Positions 17,471 through 26,581 of a DNA stretch of 64,000 nt are shown piece by piece (positions within the stretch are counted from its first letter, which is position 1; each line of letters opens with the position of its first letter). This DNA comes from Tateyamaria sp. Alg231-49 (GTDB taxonomy: Bacteria > Pseudomonadota > Alphaproteobacteria > Rhodobacterales > Rhodobacteraceae): assembly GCF_900143535.1 (NCBI RefSeq), contig NZ_FRFA01000002.1, positions 62,001 through 126,000 of the forward strand, written 5' to 3'. Position numbers and translations under genes: made by a program. Under the pieces are notes generated by a model. The model searched no databases, had not been told where the DNA came from, and worked only from the letters and a program-made list of their open reading frames with translations.

Positions 17471-17671
17471 ATGCCCAAGATGAAGACCAAGTCGAGCGCT
17501 AAGAAGCGCTTTAAAGTGACCGCGACCGGTAAGGTCATGGGAGGTCAGGCCGGCAAACGCCACGGCATGATCAAACGCACCCGCAAATTCATCCGTGACG
17601 CCCGTGGCACCACGACCCTGTCGGCTCCCGACGCTAAAATCGTCAAGGGCTTTATGCCCTACGACCGCTGA
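17471..17671 (+). CDS. rpmI: 50S ribosomal protein L35
   Basis: 66 residues, the standard length, basic, beginning [20 protein letters not shown] and containing [16 protein letters not shown]. It binds 23S rRNA in the large subunit. The start at 17471 is preceded by GGAGACGGAA. The frame is open upstream to 17339, but the conserved N-terminus fixes the start. It is followed after 15 bases by rplT. infC, often upstream in other bacteria, is not present here. Confidence 0.98.
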   Translation: MPKMKTKSSAKKRFKVTATGKVMGGQAGKRHGMIKRTRKFIRDARGTTTLSAPDAKIVKGFMPYDR

Positions 17672-17686
17672 TAGGAGGTATCTGAT

Positions 17687-18049
17687 ATGTCCCGTACCAA
17701 AGGTGGAACAATCGCCCACGCCCGTCACAAGAAGGTCATCAAGGCTGCGAAAGGCTACTACGGCCGTCGCAAGAGCACCTTCAAGGTCGCGCGCCAGGCC
17801 GTCGACAAGGCGAACCAATACGCAACACGTGACCGCCATAACCGCAAGCGCAACTTCCGCGCGCTGTGGATCCAGCGGATCAACGCCGCTGTGCGCGCCC
17901 ATGACGAAGCGCTGACATACAGCCGTTTCATCAACGGTCTGTCGCTGGCTGGTATCGAAGTTGACCGTAAGGTTCTGGCCGATCTGGCAGTAAATGAGCC
18001 CGACGCGTTTGCTGCGATCGTGGATCAGGCCAAAGCGCAACTGGCCTAA
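17687..18049 (+). CDS. rplT: 50S ribosomal protein L20
   Basis: 120 residues, full length, with the conserved basic N-terminal half ([18 protein letters not shown]) and [16 protein letters not shown]. It is an early-assembly large-subunit protein that binds 23S rRNA. AGGAGG lies 7-12 bases before the ATG. It is the second gene of the rpmI-rplT unit, which ends at a strong intrinsic terminator 22 bases downstream. In other bacteria L20 represses its own operon; I see no clear leader structure here that proves this. Confidence 0.98.
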   Translation: MSRTKGGTIAHARHKKVIKAAKGYYGRRKSTFKVARQAVDKANQYATRDRHNRKRNFRALWIQRINAAVRAHDEALTYSRFINGLSLAGIEVDRKVLADLAVNEPDAFAAIVDQAKAQLA

Positions 18050-18070
18050 GCGCTGTCGAAACAAATTTAG

Positions 18071-18102
18071 GGCCCCGTCGATCTAATCGGCGGGGCCTTT
18101 TT
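18071..18102 (+). terminator. Intrinsic terminator after rplT
   Basis: GGCCCCGTCGAT pairs with ATCGGCGGGGCC around a CTA loop (12 bp, one G-U), followed by TTTTT. It is a textbook rho-independent terminator. Confidence 0.95.
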
Positions 18103-18126
18103 CTTGTCTGCCACAACCGCTGTGGT

Positions 18127-18933
18127 TCAGTTGCCGCTGAGACTGACCGTCGTCGGTGCGCTACGCGGTGCAAGCGTGAACTGGACCCTGCGGTTTTCCG
18201 CTTCACCCGAAATGGTGCCTGCAAAGTTGACAGGCCGTGTTGCGCCAAATCCGCGGGGCTGCAGGGCCGAAATATCGTAACCTTCACGCTGCAACTGGTC
18301 GATCACTGACTGAGCGCGGAACCAGCTGAGATCCATGTTCAGTTGCGCGGTGCCGCGACGGTCCGAATGCCCTTCAACGACCACCTTGACCTCGTCGCAG
18401 GTCTTGACCGCTGTTGCGATGTTGCGTGCGCGGATCATGTCGGCGGCAACCGGGATGTCACTGCCCAAAGGAAAGTTGACCGTTGTAATCTTGACCAACG
18501 TATCAAGGTAATCGACGCAACTGGGCACGCGGTAGCGATGGGCGACCCCCAATCGCAGCGGCGTCCGTGTCGCCGCAGCGACCGCGATTGGCGCAGGTGC
18601 CTCTGGTTCGACTTCGGCTGACTGGGGCAGAACCGGCGCGGCGATCGCGGGGATCGCCTCCTCCGTTTCGGATTTCAACAGGCTCATTTCCTGACGGGTG
18701 ACCGCATTTGTCAGGTCCGGCAGCGATGGCTCTTCGAGCGCTGTGGCGGTTTCGGCAACCTCAACGACTGTCTGGTTTTGTTGCGAGAGCAACAGGGTGG
18801 TGGTCACCACCAGCCCTGTGAACATTGCAAGAAACACTGCCGCGCCTGCGGCCAGTATCCATTTCGATATTCCTTGCTGCTTTGGCGGTACAAACACCGC
18901 TTCCCGTGGCGTGCTACTGCCGGGTGTATTCAT
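18127..18933 (-). CDS. OmpA-family protein with N-terminal membrane anchor
   Basis: 268 residues. There is one membrane segment near the N-terminus (about 22-48, SKWILAAGAAVFLAMFTGLV), an Ala/Pro/Glu-rich linker, and a C-terminal OmpA-like peptidoglycan-binding domain (about 150-265). Visible signatures are VVVEGHSDRRGTAQLN (the diaminopimelate-binding Asp), LSWFRAQSV (the Arg) and GFGATRP. It probably tethers the inner membrane to the peptidoglycan, or acts in envelope maintenance. The start is uncertain: ATG at 18933, or GTG at 18948 with a better GGGGGA site. pheS is divergent. Confidence 0.85.
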   Translation of the reverse strand: MNTPGSSTPREAVFVPPKQQGISKWILAAGAAVFLAMFTGLVVTTTLLLSQQNQTVVEVAETATALEEPSLPDLTNAVTRQEMSLLKSETEEAIPAIAAPVLPQSAEVEPEAPAPIAVAAATRTPLRLGVAHRYRVPSCVDYLDTLVKITTVNFPLGSDIPVAADMIRARNIATAVKTCDEVKVVVEGHSDRRGTAQLNMDLSWFRAQSVIDQLQREGYDISALQPRGFGATRPVNFAGTISGEAENRRVQFTLAPRSAPTTVSLSGN

Positions 18934-19245
18934 CGTTAACTTTGCCACTGCCCGTCCCCCAAGCCAGATCAATGTATTGACTAAGATCTTCGCTGTGACA
19001 GGCTTAGCCCGTATGTCACCCGCACATGTGGCAGCACAGCGGACGCGATCATCTAATAATTGCGGTGGACCCAAGCATATCGCGGGTGTTTTCTCAATAG
19101 TCTCTATATTCGGTGTTTTGCTTTTCGGGCCTGTTTGTTGCGCAATTCCCATATTGCGTGTTCTGTGGCTTGAATAGCGGTCATGACTTGCACTGTAGTG
19201 GCCGAAAGACTACTCCGCCTCGCAAGCGGGAGCGGAGCCGAAACC
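18934..19245. other. Intergenic region between the OmpA-like gene and pheS
   Basis: About 310 bases between divergent starts. No convincing gene is seen; open frames here lack family features. The pheS-proximal end contains two hairpins described separately. Promoters for both genes must lie here, but I could not place them with confidence. Confidence 0.6.
19195..19237 (+). promoter_or_regulatory. Hairpin leader occluding the pheS ribosome binding site
   Basis: Two hairpins precede pheS. The first is GTAGT (19195-19199) with ACTAC (19209-19213). The second is CTCCGC (19213-19218) with GCGGAG (19232-19237), extended inward by CTCGC/GCGGG with an AA loop. The 3' arm of the second contains GGAG, the only good ribosome site, 8 bases before the pheS ATG. 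Translation control is therefore possible. No run of T follows, so it does not look like a transcription attenuator. Confidence 0.45.
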
Positions 19246-20319
19246 ATGGATGATCTCAAAGCGAAATACCTCACTCAGATCGCGCAAGCGGGCGATGAAG
19301 CCGCTTTGGAGGCGATCCGTCTTGCCGCAGTCGGCAAGAAGGGTGAGGTGGCTCTGAAAATGCGAGAGCTTGGCCGCATGACGCCAGAGGAACGCCAGGT
19401 GGCGGGCCCGGCGCTGAATGCGCTCAAGGACGAGATCAACAGCGCGCTCAGCGCCAAGAAGGCTGGGCTGGCTGATGCTGCTTTGGATGAGCGGTTGCGC
19501 AGTGAATGGCTCGACGTCACGCTGCCCACACGTCATCGCCGTGTTGGTACCATTCACCCAATCAGTCAGGTCAGCGAAGAGGTCACCGCGATCTTTGCCG
19601 AAATGGGCTTCTCGGTTGCCGAAGGGCCGCGCATTGACACCGACTGGTACAACTTTGACGCCCTCAACATCCCCGGCCACCACCCCGCACGGGCCGAGAT
19701 GGACACGTTCTATATGCACCGCGCGGACGGCGACAATCGCCCGCCGCACGTGCTGCGCACACACACGTCGCCCGTTCAGATCCGGTCGATGGAGAAATCC
19801 GGTGCGCCAACCCGTATCATCTGTCCCGGTGGCGTATATCGCGCCGACTATGACCAGACCCACACGCCCATGTTCCATCAGGTCGAAGGTCTGGCCATCG
19901 ACCGCGACATTTCCATGGCGAACCTCAAATGGGTGCTCGAAGAGTTCGTGAAATCCTATTTCGAAGTCGACGGGGTCGATCTGCGCTTCCGCGCGTCGCA
20001 CTTCCCATTCACCGAGCCGTCGGCCGAAGTCGATATCCGGTGTTCATGGGAAGGTGGTACGCTGAAAGTCGGCGAGGGCGATGATTGGCTCGAAATTCTG
20101 GGCTCCGGCATGGTGCACCCAAAGGTCTTGCAGGCCGGCGGTATCGATCCCGAAGAATGGCAGGGTTTTGCCTTTGGCATGGGCATCGACCGGATTGCGA
20201 TGCTGAAATACGGCATCCCTGATCTGCGCGCGTTCTTTGACAGCGATCTGCGCTGGCTGCGCCACTATGGGTTCGCAGCTCTGGACGTTCCAACGCTGCA
20301 TGGCGGGTTGAGCCGCTAG
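19246..20319 (+). CDS. pheS: Phenylalanine-tRNA ligase subunit alpha
   Basis: 357 residues, normal length. An N-terminal coiled-coil domain (about 1-95) is followed by a class II aminoacyl-tRNA synthetase core, with [31 protein letters not shown] (motif 2), GSGMVHP and the motif 3 region [14 protein letters not shown]. It pairs with PheT to charge tRNA-Phe. The start at MDDLKAKYL is supported by GGAG at 8 bases; the frame runs upstream to 19183. Unlike in many bacteria, pheT is not adjacent but starts 1.7 kb downstream, after three small genes on the same strand. Confidence 0.97.
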   Translation: MDDLKAKYLTQIAQAGDEAALEAIRLAAVGKKGEVALKMRELGRMTPEERQVAGPALNALKDEINSALSAKKAGLADAALDERLRSEWLDVTLPTRHRRVGTIHPISQVSEEVTAIFAEMGFSVAEGPRIDTDWYNFDALNIPGHHPARAEMDTFYMHRADGDNRPPHVLRTHTSPVQIRSMEKSGAPTRIICPGGVYRADYDQTHTPMFHQVEGLAIDRDISMANLKWVLEEFVKSYFEVDGVDLRFRASHFPFTEPSAEVDIRCSWEGGTLKVGEGDDWLEILGSGMVHPKVLQAGGIDPEEWQGFAFGMGIDRIAMLKYGIPDLRAFFDSDLRWLRHYGFAALDVPTLHGGLSR

Positions 20320-20530
20320 AGCGACCCGGATGGATCTGGAGTTTCGGTCCCAACTTCACGACTTCCTCGATCACTTAGCGCAGTTGGTGCATAGGCACGT
20401 CTGCTCGGTAGTTTCCCGTACTCGCGGACATTCTCGCCGACGTATTGGCGCAATACACCGGGTGGTCGGACTTCTAGGGCCAGGTGTAATTGCCTGATCG
20501 GGCAGGGTCGCCACGCAGTCAGTCAAGCGC

Positions 20531-20734
20531 GTGTGCCTCGTCCTCACCTTGGTCGCCCCTCCCATCATTGCTCACATTTTCCTGTGGCGCTCCGGCATGC
20601 CGCGTCATTTGAAACTGACGTTCACGATTTTGAACGCTATGGGTTGGACAATTGTGCTGGCTCCGATCATGCTGATCAACCGCTGGCTTGACGCAACTAA
20701 ATCTCGCAACGTGGACAAACATGATGATCTTTGA
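20531..20734 (+). CDS. Small membrane protein between pheS and pheT
   Basis: 67 residues from a GTG; no named family recognised. There are two hydrophobic segments (about 3-20 and 30-50, the second LTFTILNAMGWTIVLAPIML) separated by a basic loop (RSGMPRHLK). No strong ribosome site is visible before the GTG, so the start is uncertain; the frame is open back to a stop near 20493. Its 3' end overlaps the start of the YrhK-like gene by 14 bases, which suggests a coupled pair of small membrane proteins. Confidence 0.6.
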   Translation: MCLVLTLVAPPIIAHIFLWRSGMPRHLKLTFTILNAMGWTIVLAPIMLINRWLDATKSRNVDKHDDL

Positions 20735-21005
20735 ACCGCCCCATTCCAATCGAAGCGAAGCGTGGAAACGCCGCTATGCTGTCTTTGAGATCGTGCACAC
20801 GCTGATCGACTTTGGCGCCGCACTTTGCTTTATCATCGGCTCGATCATGTTCTTTTCCGAAGAGTGGCTGACCCCGGGCACATGGCTGTTTCTGGTGGGC
20901 TCCATCCTCTTTGCGTGCAAACCCACTGTGCGCCTGATCCGCGAGTTGCAACTGGCTGCGCACGGCGATGTTGATGCTCTGGCCAAAGGTGAGGGCGGCA
21001 CATAG
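20721..21005 (+). CDS. YrhK-like membrane protein
   Basis: 94 residues with the YrhK-domain layout: an amphipathic start (EAWKRRYAVFEIVHTLIDFG), two membrane segments (about 26-45 and 53-70) and the RLIREL helix after the second. Function is unknown. I chose the ATG at 20721 (MMIFEPP); ATG 20724 and a frame start at 20688 are alternatives. It overlaps the preceding small membrane-protein gene and sits in the stretch separating pheS from pheT. Confidence 0.8.
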   Translation: MMIFEPPHSNRSEAWKRRYAVFEIVHTLIDFGAALCFIIGSIMFFSEEWLTPGTWLFLVGSILFACKPTVRLIRELQLAAHGDVDALAKGEGGT

Positions 21006-21063
21006 CACACCGCCCACAAAGATGTGACGTGACATGGCCGCGCTCGGGCGTAGCGTGCGCGTC

Positions 21064-21879
21064 ATGAGATATCTGTTCTGTCTTTTGATGCTGTGCGTTG
21101 TGTCGCCCACGTTTGGCCATGCGGCCTCTTCCCGGTGCCAGCTGGACGTGCCGTGTGCCATTGGCGACCGGTCCTATCACGTGAAAGAGCCGGATGGCTG
21201 GGACGGCACAAGCCCGCTGCCCGTTCTTATTCACTTTCACGGCTGGCAACGCACCGGGGCGCTGCCAGTGCAACATCAGCGGATCTCGGGTGCGACCCGT
21301 CTGCGTGGTGTGTTGCTGATCGCGCCTAACGGTTTGCGCAAGACGTGGAACATGTGGTCGCCAGAAACCGAGGACGTGCAATTTGCGGCCGACGTACTAA
21401 AGGATGTCATCAACCGCTACCCGGTCGATCCGGACAACATTTTTGTCTCCGGCTACTCCTATGGCTCCATCATGGCGTGGCGGGTGGCCTGTGATCGGGG
21501 CGAGGCGATGAACATCCGTGCGCTGCTGGGCATTTCCGGAACGTTACGGTTGGACGAAGACTGCGCAGAGGCCCCCAAAGAGGCGCGCCATGTGCATGGG
21601 TTGAAAGATAATGTGCTCGACTTCCCTTATGGACCGGGGGGCGACACGACTTATCCGGTTAAACTGTGGCGCGACGCTTTGGGCTGTTCCGATACGGCCA
21701 GCACGCCCGAGGACTGGTCGGTTGTCGAATTCCTGACCCTCACCCGCACCTCATGGTCTGATTGCGCAGGCGATGCGCAGGTCGCGCTGGATACCCATCC
21801 CGGCGGTCACTTTATCCCGCATGGCTGGATTGGGCGGCAACTGGATGAACTGCTGGGCCGCCCACCCACCTATCCGTGA
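21064..21879 (+). CDS. Exported polyhydroxybutyrate-depolymerase-like esterase
   Basis: 271 residues. A signal peptide (MRYLFCLLMLCVVSPTFGHA) is followed by an alpha/beta-hydrolase of the PHB depolymerase/LpqC type. The oxyanion region is PVLIHFHGWQRTG, the nucleophile elbow is SGYSYGSIMAW (G-x-S-x-G), and a late His is in HPGGHFIPHGW. It probably hydrolyses an ester (short-chain polyester, feruloyl or similar) in the periplasm or outside. The start at 21064 is set by the signal peptide; the frame opens at 21034. It is the last of three genes between pheS and pheT. Confidence 0.85.
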   Translation: MRYLFCLLMLCVVSPTFGHAASSRCQLDVPCAIGDRSYHVKEPDGWDGTSPLPVLIHFHGWQRTGALPVQHQRISGATRLRGVLLIAPNGLRKTWNMWSPETEDVQFAADVLKDVINRYPVDPDNIFVSGYSYGSIMAWRVACDRGEAMNIRALLGISGTLRLDEDCAEAPKEARHVHGLKDNVLDFPYGPGGDTTYPVKLWRDALGCSDTASTPEDWSVVEFLTLTRTSWSDCAGDAQVALDTHPGGHFIPHGWIGRQLDELLGRPPTYP

Positions 21880-21998
21880 CGGCGGGTACATAACGTGCCC
21901 CTATTGTTTCGGTACGGCACAGGTGTCCTGCGCCACGCTTGCACCTTGGCGCGATCTTTGCCATTGCAGGGCCACCGCAGACCCAAGGGCGAAACGAC

Positions 21999-24398
21999 AT
22001 GAAATTCACGCTTTCCTGGCTGAAACAACACCTCGATACCACTGCAACAGTGGACGAGATCACTTATGCGCTGACGGACCTCGGTCTTGAGGTCGAAGGC
22101 GTTGAGGATCGTGGGGCGAAACTGGCTGACTTTACCATCGGCCATGTGATCAGCGCGGAAAAGCATCCCGATGCGGACCGCCTGCGCGTGTGTCAGGTGG
22201 CCACGGACGAGGGCACCAAGCAGATCATTTGTGGTGCGCCCAACGCGCGCGAAGGCATCACTGTCGTGATCGCCAAGCCCGGCGTCTATGTGCCGGGCAT
22301 CGACACAACCATCGGCGTTGGTAAGATCCGTGGCATCGAAAGCTTTGGCATGATGGCCTCTGAACGCGAGATGGAGCTGTCAGAAGAGCATGATGGCATC
22401 ATCGAACTGCCTTCGGGCGAGGTGGGCGATCGGTTCGTAGACTGGCTTGCCGCCAATGACCCGGCCAAGGTTGACCCGGTGATCGAAATTGCAATCACCC
22501 CCAACCGCCCCGACGCACTTGGCGTGCGCGGGATTGCACGTGATCTGGCCGCGCGCGGCCTCGGCACTTTGAAACCCATGCGCGACCCCAGTGTTGAGGG
22601 CGCGTACCCGTCGCCTGTTGCCGTCACAATCGATGACGACACATTGGGCCAGTGCCCTGTGTTCTTTGGCCGTCACATTCGCGGCGTAAAAAATGGCCCC
22701 AGCCCCGTCTGGTTGCAGGACCGCCTGCGCGCGATTGGTCTGCGACCAATCTCCTTCCTTGTGGATGTGACCAACTATTTCACCTTTGACCTCAATCGTC
22801 CCTTGCACGTCTTTGACGCGGACAAGATCGAAGGCGGAGCGTTGCGCGTGCACCGCGCCGCTGGCGGTGAGACGCTGATGGGGCTGGACGACAAAGAGTA
22901 CACATTCGGTCCCGACATGACCCTGATTTCGGATGCGAGCGGTGTTGAAAGCATTGGCGGCGTCATGGGGGGACTGCGCACCGGCTGCACCGAAGAGACG
23001 GTGAACGTGTTTGTCGAGGCGGCATACTTTGATCCAGTCCGCACCGCCTATACGGGCCGCGCGCTCAAGATTAATTCGGACGCCCGCTATCGCTTTGAAC
23101 GCGGTATCGACCCGGCGTTCACGCCCATTGGCCTTGATCTGGCCTGTGAGATGATTGCCGAAAACGCGGGCGGCGAAGTTTCGAGCCGTGTGCAGGCAGG
23201 CGATGTGCCGGATACGTCCCGCGCCTACCGTCTGAATGCCGCGCGCGTGCAAAGCCTTGTTGGCATGGACATTCCCGAGTCCGAACAGCGCCAGACACTG
23301 ACTGCCCTTGGCTTCCGGCTTGAAGGCGACATGGCGCAAGTTCCCAGCTGGCGTCCTGATGTGATGGGAGAGGCCGATCTGGTCGAAGAGGTGGCGCGTG
23401 TTGCCTCACTCACCAAGCTTCAGGGGCGTCCCTTGCCTCGGATAGGCGAGGGTGTGCCCAAGCCTGTGATGACCCCGATGCAGCGGCGCGAACAGATCGC
23501 GCGGCGCACGACTGCGGCGCTGGGCTACAACGAATGCGTGACTTACAGCTTTATCGATCAACGCTCTGCCGCACTGTTTGGTGGTGGCGACGACGCCACG
23601 ATGCTGGAAAACCCGATCTCGTCGGACATGAGCCATATGCGCCCCGCCTTGTTGCCGGGGTTGTTGCAGGCCGCTGCGCGCAATCAGGCACGCGGGAATA
23701 TGGATGTGGCCTTATTCGAAGTGGGCCCGGCCTTTCACGGCGGAGAGCCGGGAGAGCAGCATTTGCTGGTCTCTGGCCTGCTGGTTGGTCGGACGGGTCC
23801 CAAGGACGTGCATGGCGCGTCGCGTGCGGTTGATCTTTATGACGTGAAGGCTGATGCCGAAGCTGTTTTGTCTGCCATGGGCGCGCCTGCTCGTGTGCAG
23901 ATCATGCGTGGGGCATCCGAATGGTGGCACCCGGGGCGGCACGGCATGATCTGCCTTGGCCCCAAGAAAGTACTGGGCGTTTACGGCGAATTGCACCCGC
24001 GGGTGATCGAGGCGATGGACATCAAGGGGCCTGCGATGGCCTTTACTCTGTGGCCGGCCGAAGTGCCGATGCCGCGCAAAGCTGGTGCCAATCGTGGTGC
24101 GCTTGAGATCAGCGATTTGCAAGCGGTCGAGCGTGACTTTGCATTTGTGGTGGATGCTGACGTCGAGGCGCTGACCTTGGTCAACGCGGCTCTTGGTGCG
24201 GACAAGGCGTTGATCGCGGACGTGCGCGTCTTTGACGAATTCATCGGCGGCGCATTGGGTGAGGACAAGAAATCCTTGGCCATCACCGTGCGATTGCAGC
24301 CCAAGGATGCCACGCTGAAGGATGCGGATATCGAGGCCGTCGGCCAGAAGGTGGTCGAAAAGGTGACCAAGGCTACAGGCGGCACCCTGCGCGGCTAA
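21999..24398 (+). CDS. pheT: Phenylalanine-tRNA ligase subunit beta
   Basis: 799 residues, full length. Domain order is the KFTLSWLKQHLDT start, a tRNA-binding (EMAP/OB) domain (about 40-150, GHVISAEKHPDADRLRVCQV), the B3/B4 editing domain (about 210-385), B5 (about 400-470), the catalytic-like core, and the C-terminal anticodon-binding FDX-ACB domain (about 705-799, SDLQAVERDFAFVVD). It completes the (alpha-beta)2 enzyme. The ATG at 21999 follows AAGGGCGAAACGAC. It is convergent with a LysR gene with a one-base gap. Confidence 0.97.
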   Translation: MKFTLSWLKQHLDTTATVDEITYALTDLGLEVEGVEDRGAKLADFTIGHVISAEKHPDADRLRVCQVATDEGTKQIICGAPNAREGITVVIAKPGVYVPGIDTTIGVGKIRGIESFGMMASEREMELSEEHDGIIELPSGEVGDRFVDWLAANDPAKVDPVIEIAITPNRPDALGVRGIARDLAARGLGTLKPMRDPSVEGAYPSPVAVTIDDDTLGQCPVFFGRHIRGVKNGPSPVWLQDRLRAIGLRPISFLVDVTNYFTFDLNRPLHVFDADKIEGGALRVHRAAGGETLMGLDDKEYTFGPDMTLISDASGVESIGGVMGGLRTGCTEETVNVFVEAAYFDPVRTAYTGRALKINSDARYRFERGIDPAFTPIGLDLACEMIAENAGGEVSSRVQAGDVPDTSRAYRLNAARVQSLVGMDIPESEQRQTLTALGFRLEGDMAQVPSWRPDVMGEADLVEEVARVASLTKLQGRPLPRIGEGVPKPVMTPMQRREQIARRTTAALGYNECVTYSFIDQRSAALFGGGDDATMLENPISSDMSHMRPALLPGLLQAAARNQARGNMDVALFEVGPAFHGGEPGEQHLLVSGLLVGRTGPKDVHGASRAVDLYDVKADAEAVLSAMGAPARVQIMRGASEWWHPGRHGMICLGPKKVLGVYGELHPRVIEAMDIKGPAMAFTLWPAEVPMPRKAGANRGALEISDLQAVERDFAFVVDADVEALTLVNAALGADKALIADVRVFDEFIGGALGEDKKSLAITVRLQPKDATLKDADIEAVGQKVVEKVTKATGGTLRG

Positions 24399-24399
24399 C

Positions 24400-25281
24400 C
24401 TATTTTCGAGATAGCATCTCGGCCAGTAGGTCAAACACCAGCCGGATGCGGCGGCTGGTGTGCAAATCTCGATGCGTCACCAGCCAGACCGGGAAAGACA
24501 AGTTGGTGTCCTCCGCAAGGACCGGGACCACATCGTCAAAGCGCTGCGCGATATCACGGGCCATCGGGAAGATTCCGAACCCTTTGCGCACCAGTTCCCA
24601 GATCGTGATGCCACTGGTTGAGCCTGCGCACAGGTTGGCTTTGGTGATTGGAATGCCCCGCCGCTGCATCTCTTCGAGATAGCGTGCATCATCGCCCATG
24701 CTGATGAAATCATGATCGACAAGCGCCGGGATATCCTCGGGCACACCGCGCGCCTCCAGATACCCTTTGGAGGCATAAAGGCAGGCTGTTGCATCCCCGA
24801 TCCGGCGCGCGATCAGATCGGGTTGTTCCGGACGCACGTGGCGGATGGCGATGTCAGCCTCGCGTTTGAGAATATCGCGGATGTCATTTGAGGCGATCAC
24901 ATCCACCCGCAGACGCGGCGCAAGATCGCGCAACTTCAGCAAGGTCTCGGGCAGAACATAAGCGCTCATCATGTCGCTGGCGGTGATGCGGATTGTGCCA
25001 TCCAAGGCGTGCGCGCGCCCCTGGGCCAGCAGCGTGATCCGATCTGCCGCACTGCCCATCGCTTGCGCTGCCACAAGCAGGTCGCGCCCTGCATCAGTGA
25101 GCGTCATGCTGCGTGCGGTCCGCTCAAACAGAGCAATCCCGAGTTCTTCTTCCAACGCAGTAACTTGTCGGCCAAGCGTCGGTTGGGTTTGCCCCAGCTG
25201 ACGTGCTGCGGCAGACAGCGATCCCGCCTCTGCGGTCGCAAGAAAGGCACGCATGCGGTTCCAGTCAAATCCCTTATCCAT
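24400..25281 (-). CDS. LysR family transcriptional regulator
   Basis: 293 residues. The N-terminal helix-turn-helix (about 7-64) shows FLATAEAGSLSAAARQLGQT and QVTALEEELGIALFERT. An effector domain (about 90-290) follows, typical of the single-regulator type that senses a small metabolite. It is divergent from a class I methyltransferase gene. A perfect inverted repeat of LysR type overlaps its own start codon (25281-25305), so it probably controls itself and the methyltransferase. The effector is unknown. Confidence 0.93.
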   Translation of the reverse strand: MDKGFDWNRMRAFLATAEAGSLSAAARQLGQTQPTLGRQVTALEEELGIALFERTARSMTLTDAGRDLLVAAQAMGSAADRITLLAQGRAHALDGTIRITASDMMSAYVLPETLLKLRDLAPRLRVDVIASNDIRDILKREADIAIRHVRPEQPDLIARRIGDATACLYASKGYLEARGVPEDIPALVDHDFISMGDDARYLEEMQRRGIPITKANLCAGSTSGITIWELVRKGFGIFPMARDIAQRFDDVVPVLAEDTNLSFPVWLVTHRDLHTSRRIRLVFDLLAEMLSRK

Positions 25282-25305
25282 GCAAATACGTATACTTAAT
25301 TTGCA
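25281..25305. promoter_or_regulatory. LysR-type operator box
   Basis: TGCAAAT-N11-ATTTGCA, a perfect 7-bp inverted repeat with the T-N11-A layout of LysR boxes. It sits between the divergent LysR and methyltransferase genes and abuts the LysR start codon. Confidence 0.6.
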
Positions 25306-25366
25306 AAAATTGGCAATTCCGCTGGCAAGGCGACAGATTTATATGCGCTTGGAAAGGAGATGACCC

Positions 25367-25996
25367 ATGAAACCCAATCGAGACTTCTGGAGCAAGATCG
25401 CCAAAAAGTATGCGGCGTCGCCCATTTCCAACATGGATGCCTATGAGGCAACGCTGGACCGCGTGCAGGCACACATGCCAAAGGGCGCCCGGGTGCTTGA
25501 ACTGGGATGCGGGACCGGAGGCACCGCCCTGCGTCTGGCAGAGCATGCCCACAGCATCGTCGCCACGGATTTCGCGGAAGGTATGATTGAGCAGGCCAAA
25601 GCGCGCGACGGCAAACCGAACGTGGAATTCGTCTGCACCGACGTGTTCGATCCATCCTTCAAGGACGGGTCATTTGACGTTGTGATGGGATTCAATCTGT
25701 TTCATCTCGTTGAGGATGCGCCCCGCGCCTACGCTCGCATCCATGATCTGTTGGCCCCGGACGGCCTGTTTATCTCAAAGAGTCCGTGTCTGGGTGAGGG
25801 GTCTTTGGGCTTCAAATTTGGGCTGATGAAGCGCGCCATTCCGCTAATGCAATGGATGGGCAAAGCGCCGTTTGTCCGATTTGAAACGATCGCAAACCTA
25901 GAAGCAGACATCGCGCGGGCCGGTTTTGACATCGTTGAGACTGGAAATTACCCGGTGCGTCCGCCCAACCATTTCGTCGTTGCCAAACGGGTCTGA
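25367..25996 (+). CDS. Class I SAM-dependent methyltransferase
   Basis: 209 residues. SAM motif I is VLELGCGTGGTALRLAEH (about residues 43-60). Asp-containing strand motifs follow (IVATDFAEGMIEQA and VEFVCTDVFD), then motif IV-like GSFDVVMGFNLFHLVED. The last third probably binds the substrate, but gives no clue to its nature (small molecule, quinone-like or lipid). AAAGGAGA lies 7-8 bases before the ATG. It is divergent from the LysR gene, and a LysR box lies between them, so its expression is likely metabolite-controlled. Confidence 0.88.
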   Translation: MKPNRDFWSKIAKKYAASPISNMDAYEATLDRVQAHMPKGARVLELGCGTGGTALRLAEHAHSIVATDFAEGMIEQAKARDGKPNVEFVCTDVFDPSFKDGSFDVVMGFNLFHLVEDAPRAYARIHDLLAPDGLFISKSPCLGEGSLGFKFGLMKRAIPLMQWMGKAPFVRFETIANLEADIARAGFDIVETGNYPVRPPNHFVVAKRV

Positions 25997-26047
25997 AGAT
26001 TTCGATCCGAACGATGCCGGGCAGGGTGGATGGCTTGCCTGCTGACC

Positions 26048-26581
26048 TTAGTCAGATTCCGGCACGCGGATAAAGTGCGCACCAGTCGAATCTTTATTCG
26101 ACGGCGTGGTTGCGGTTGAGTCCGTGTCCAACCCATCCTGCCCATCACTTTGCGGCACGGTTATGAATTTGGGGTCAGGTACGTCAGCAGGTGGAGGCGT
26201 GGTTGCGGCAGCATCAAGTTCTAATTCTTCTGTTTGGGAACCCTGCGGTCTGGCCGCGACCCAGGCCCTGCCACTTGCCGCGCGTGGGGCCCTGACAAGA
26301 TAGCGGACCATGCCCACTGTGTTTTTGTTGATCTGGCAAAAGAATTTGACGTTCTTGATATCGTCAAAATCCGCGGCGCCATACACAAAGGGGATCTGGT
26401 TTCGCCAGCGCACTTTCATGTCCCGCAGGTTGCTGGCGGCACGTTCCTCGGTCATTTCGGCACGACAAACGTCTTTGGCCCGGTCTTCCAAACCTTGGGC
26501 GGAAGCAGCGGTTGCGCCAAACAGAAGAAGCACAGAAAGCAGCTGGGCAAAGGCCCTGCCAGTTGGGTGTACTTTTATCAT
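26048..26581 (-). CDS. Exported protein of unknown function
   Basis: 177 residues; not recognised. A signal peptide (about 1-28, AFAQLLSVLLLFGATAASA) is followed by a small domain with two Cys (DVCRAEM and FFCQINKN) that could form a disulfide (about residues 30-110). The low-complexity C-terminal tail is rich in Thr, Pro, Asp and Ser and contains two similar short endings (FITVPQSD and FIRVPESD), suggesting an internal duplication. It is probably periplasmic. It lies alone between two plus-strand genes. Confidence 0.7.
   Translation of the reverse strand: MIKVHPTGRAFAQLLSVLLLFGATAASAQGLEDRAKDVCRAEMTEERAASNLRDMKVRWRNQIPFVYGAADFDDIKNVKFFCQINKNTVGMVRYLVRAPRAASGRAWVAARPQGSQTEELELDAAATTPPPADVPDPKFITVPQSDGQDGLDTDSTATTPSNKDSTGAHFIRVPESD

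Noticed and set aside
22380-23339. 319-residue minus-strand frame inside pheT
   Set aside because: Antisense shadow of a GC-rich gene; product has no recognisable domain and pheT is complete.
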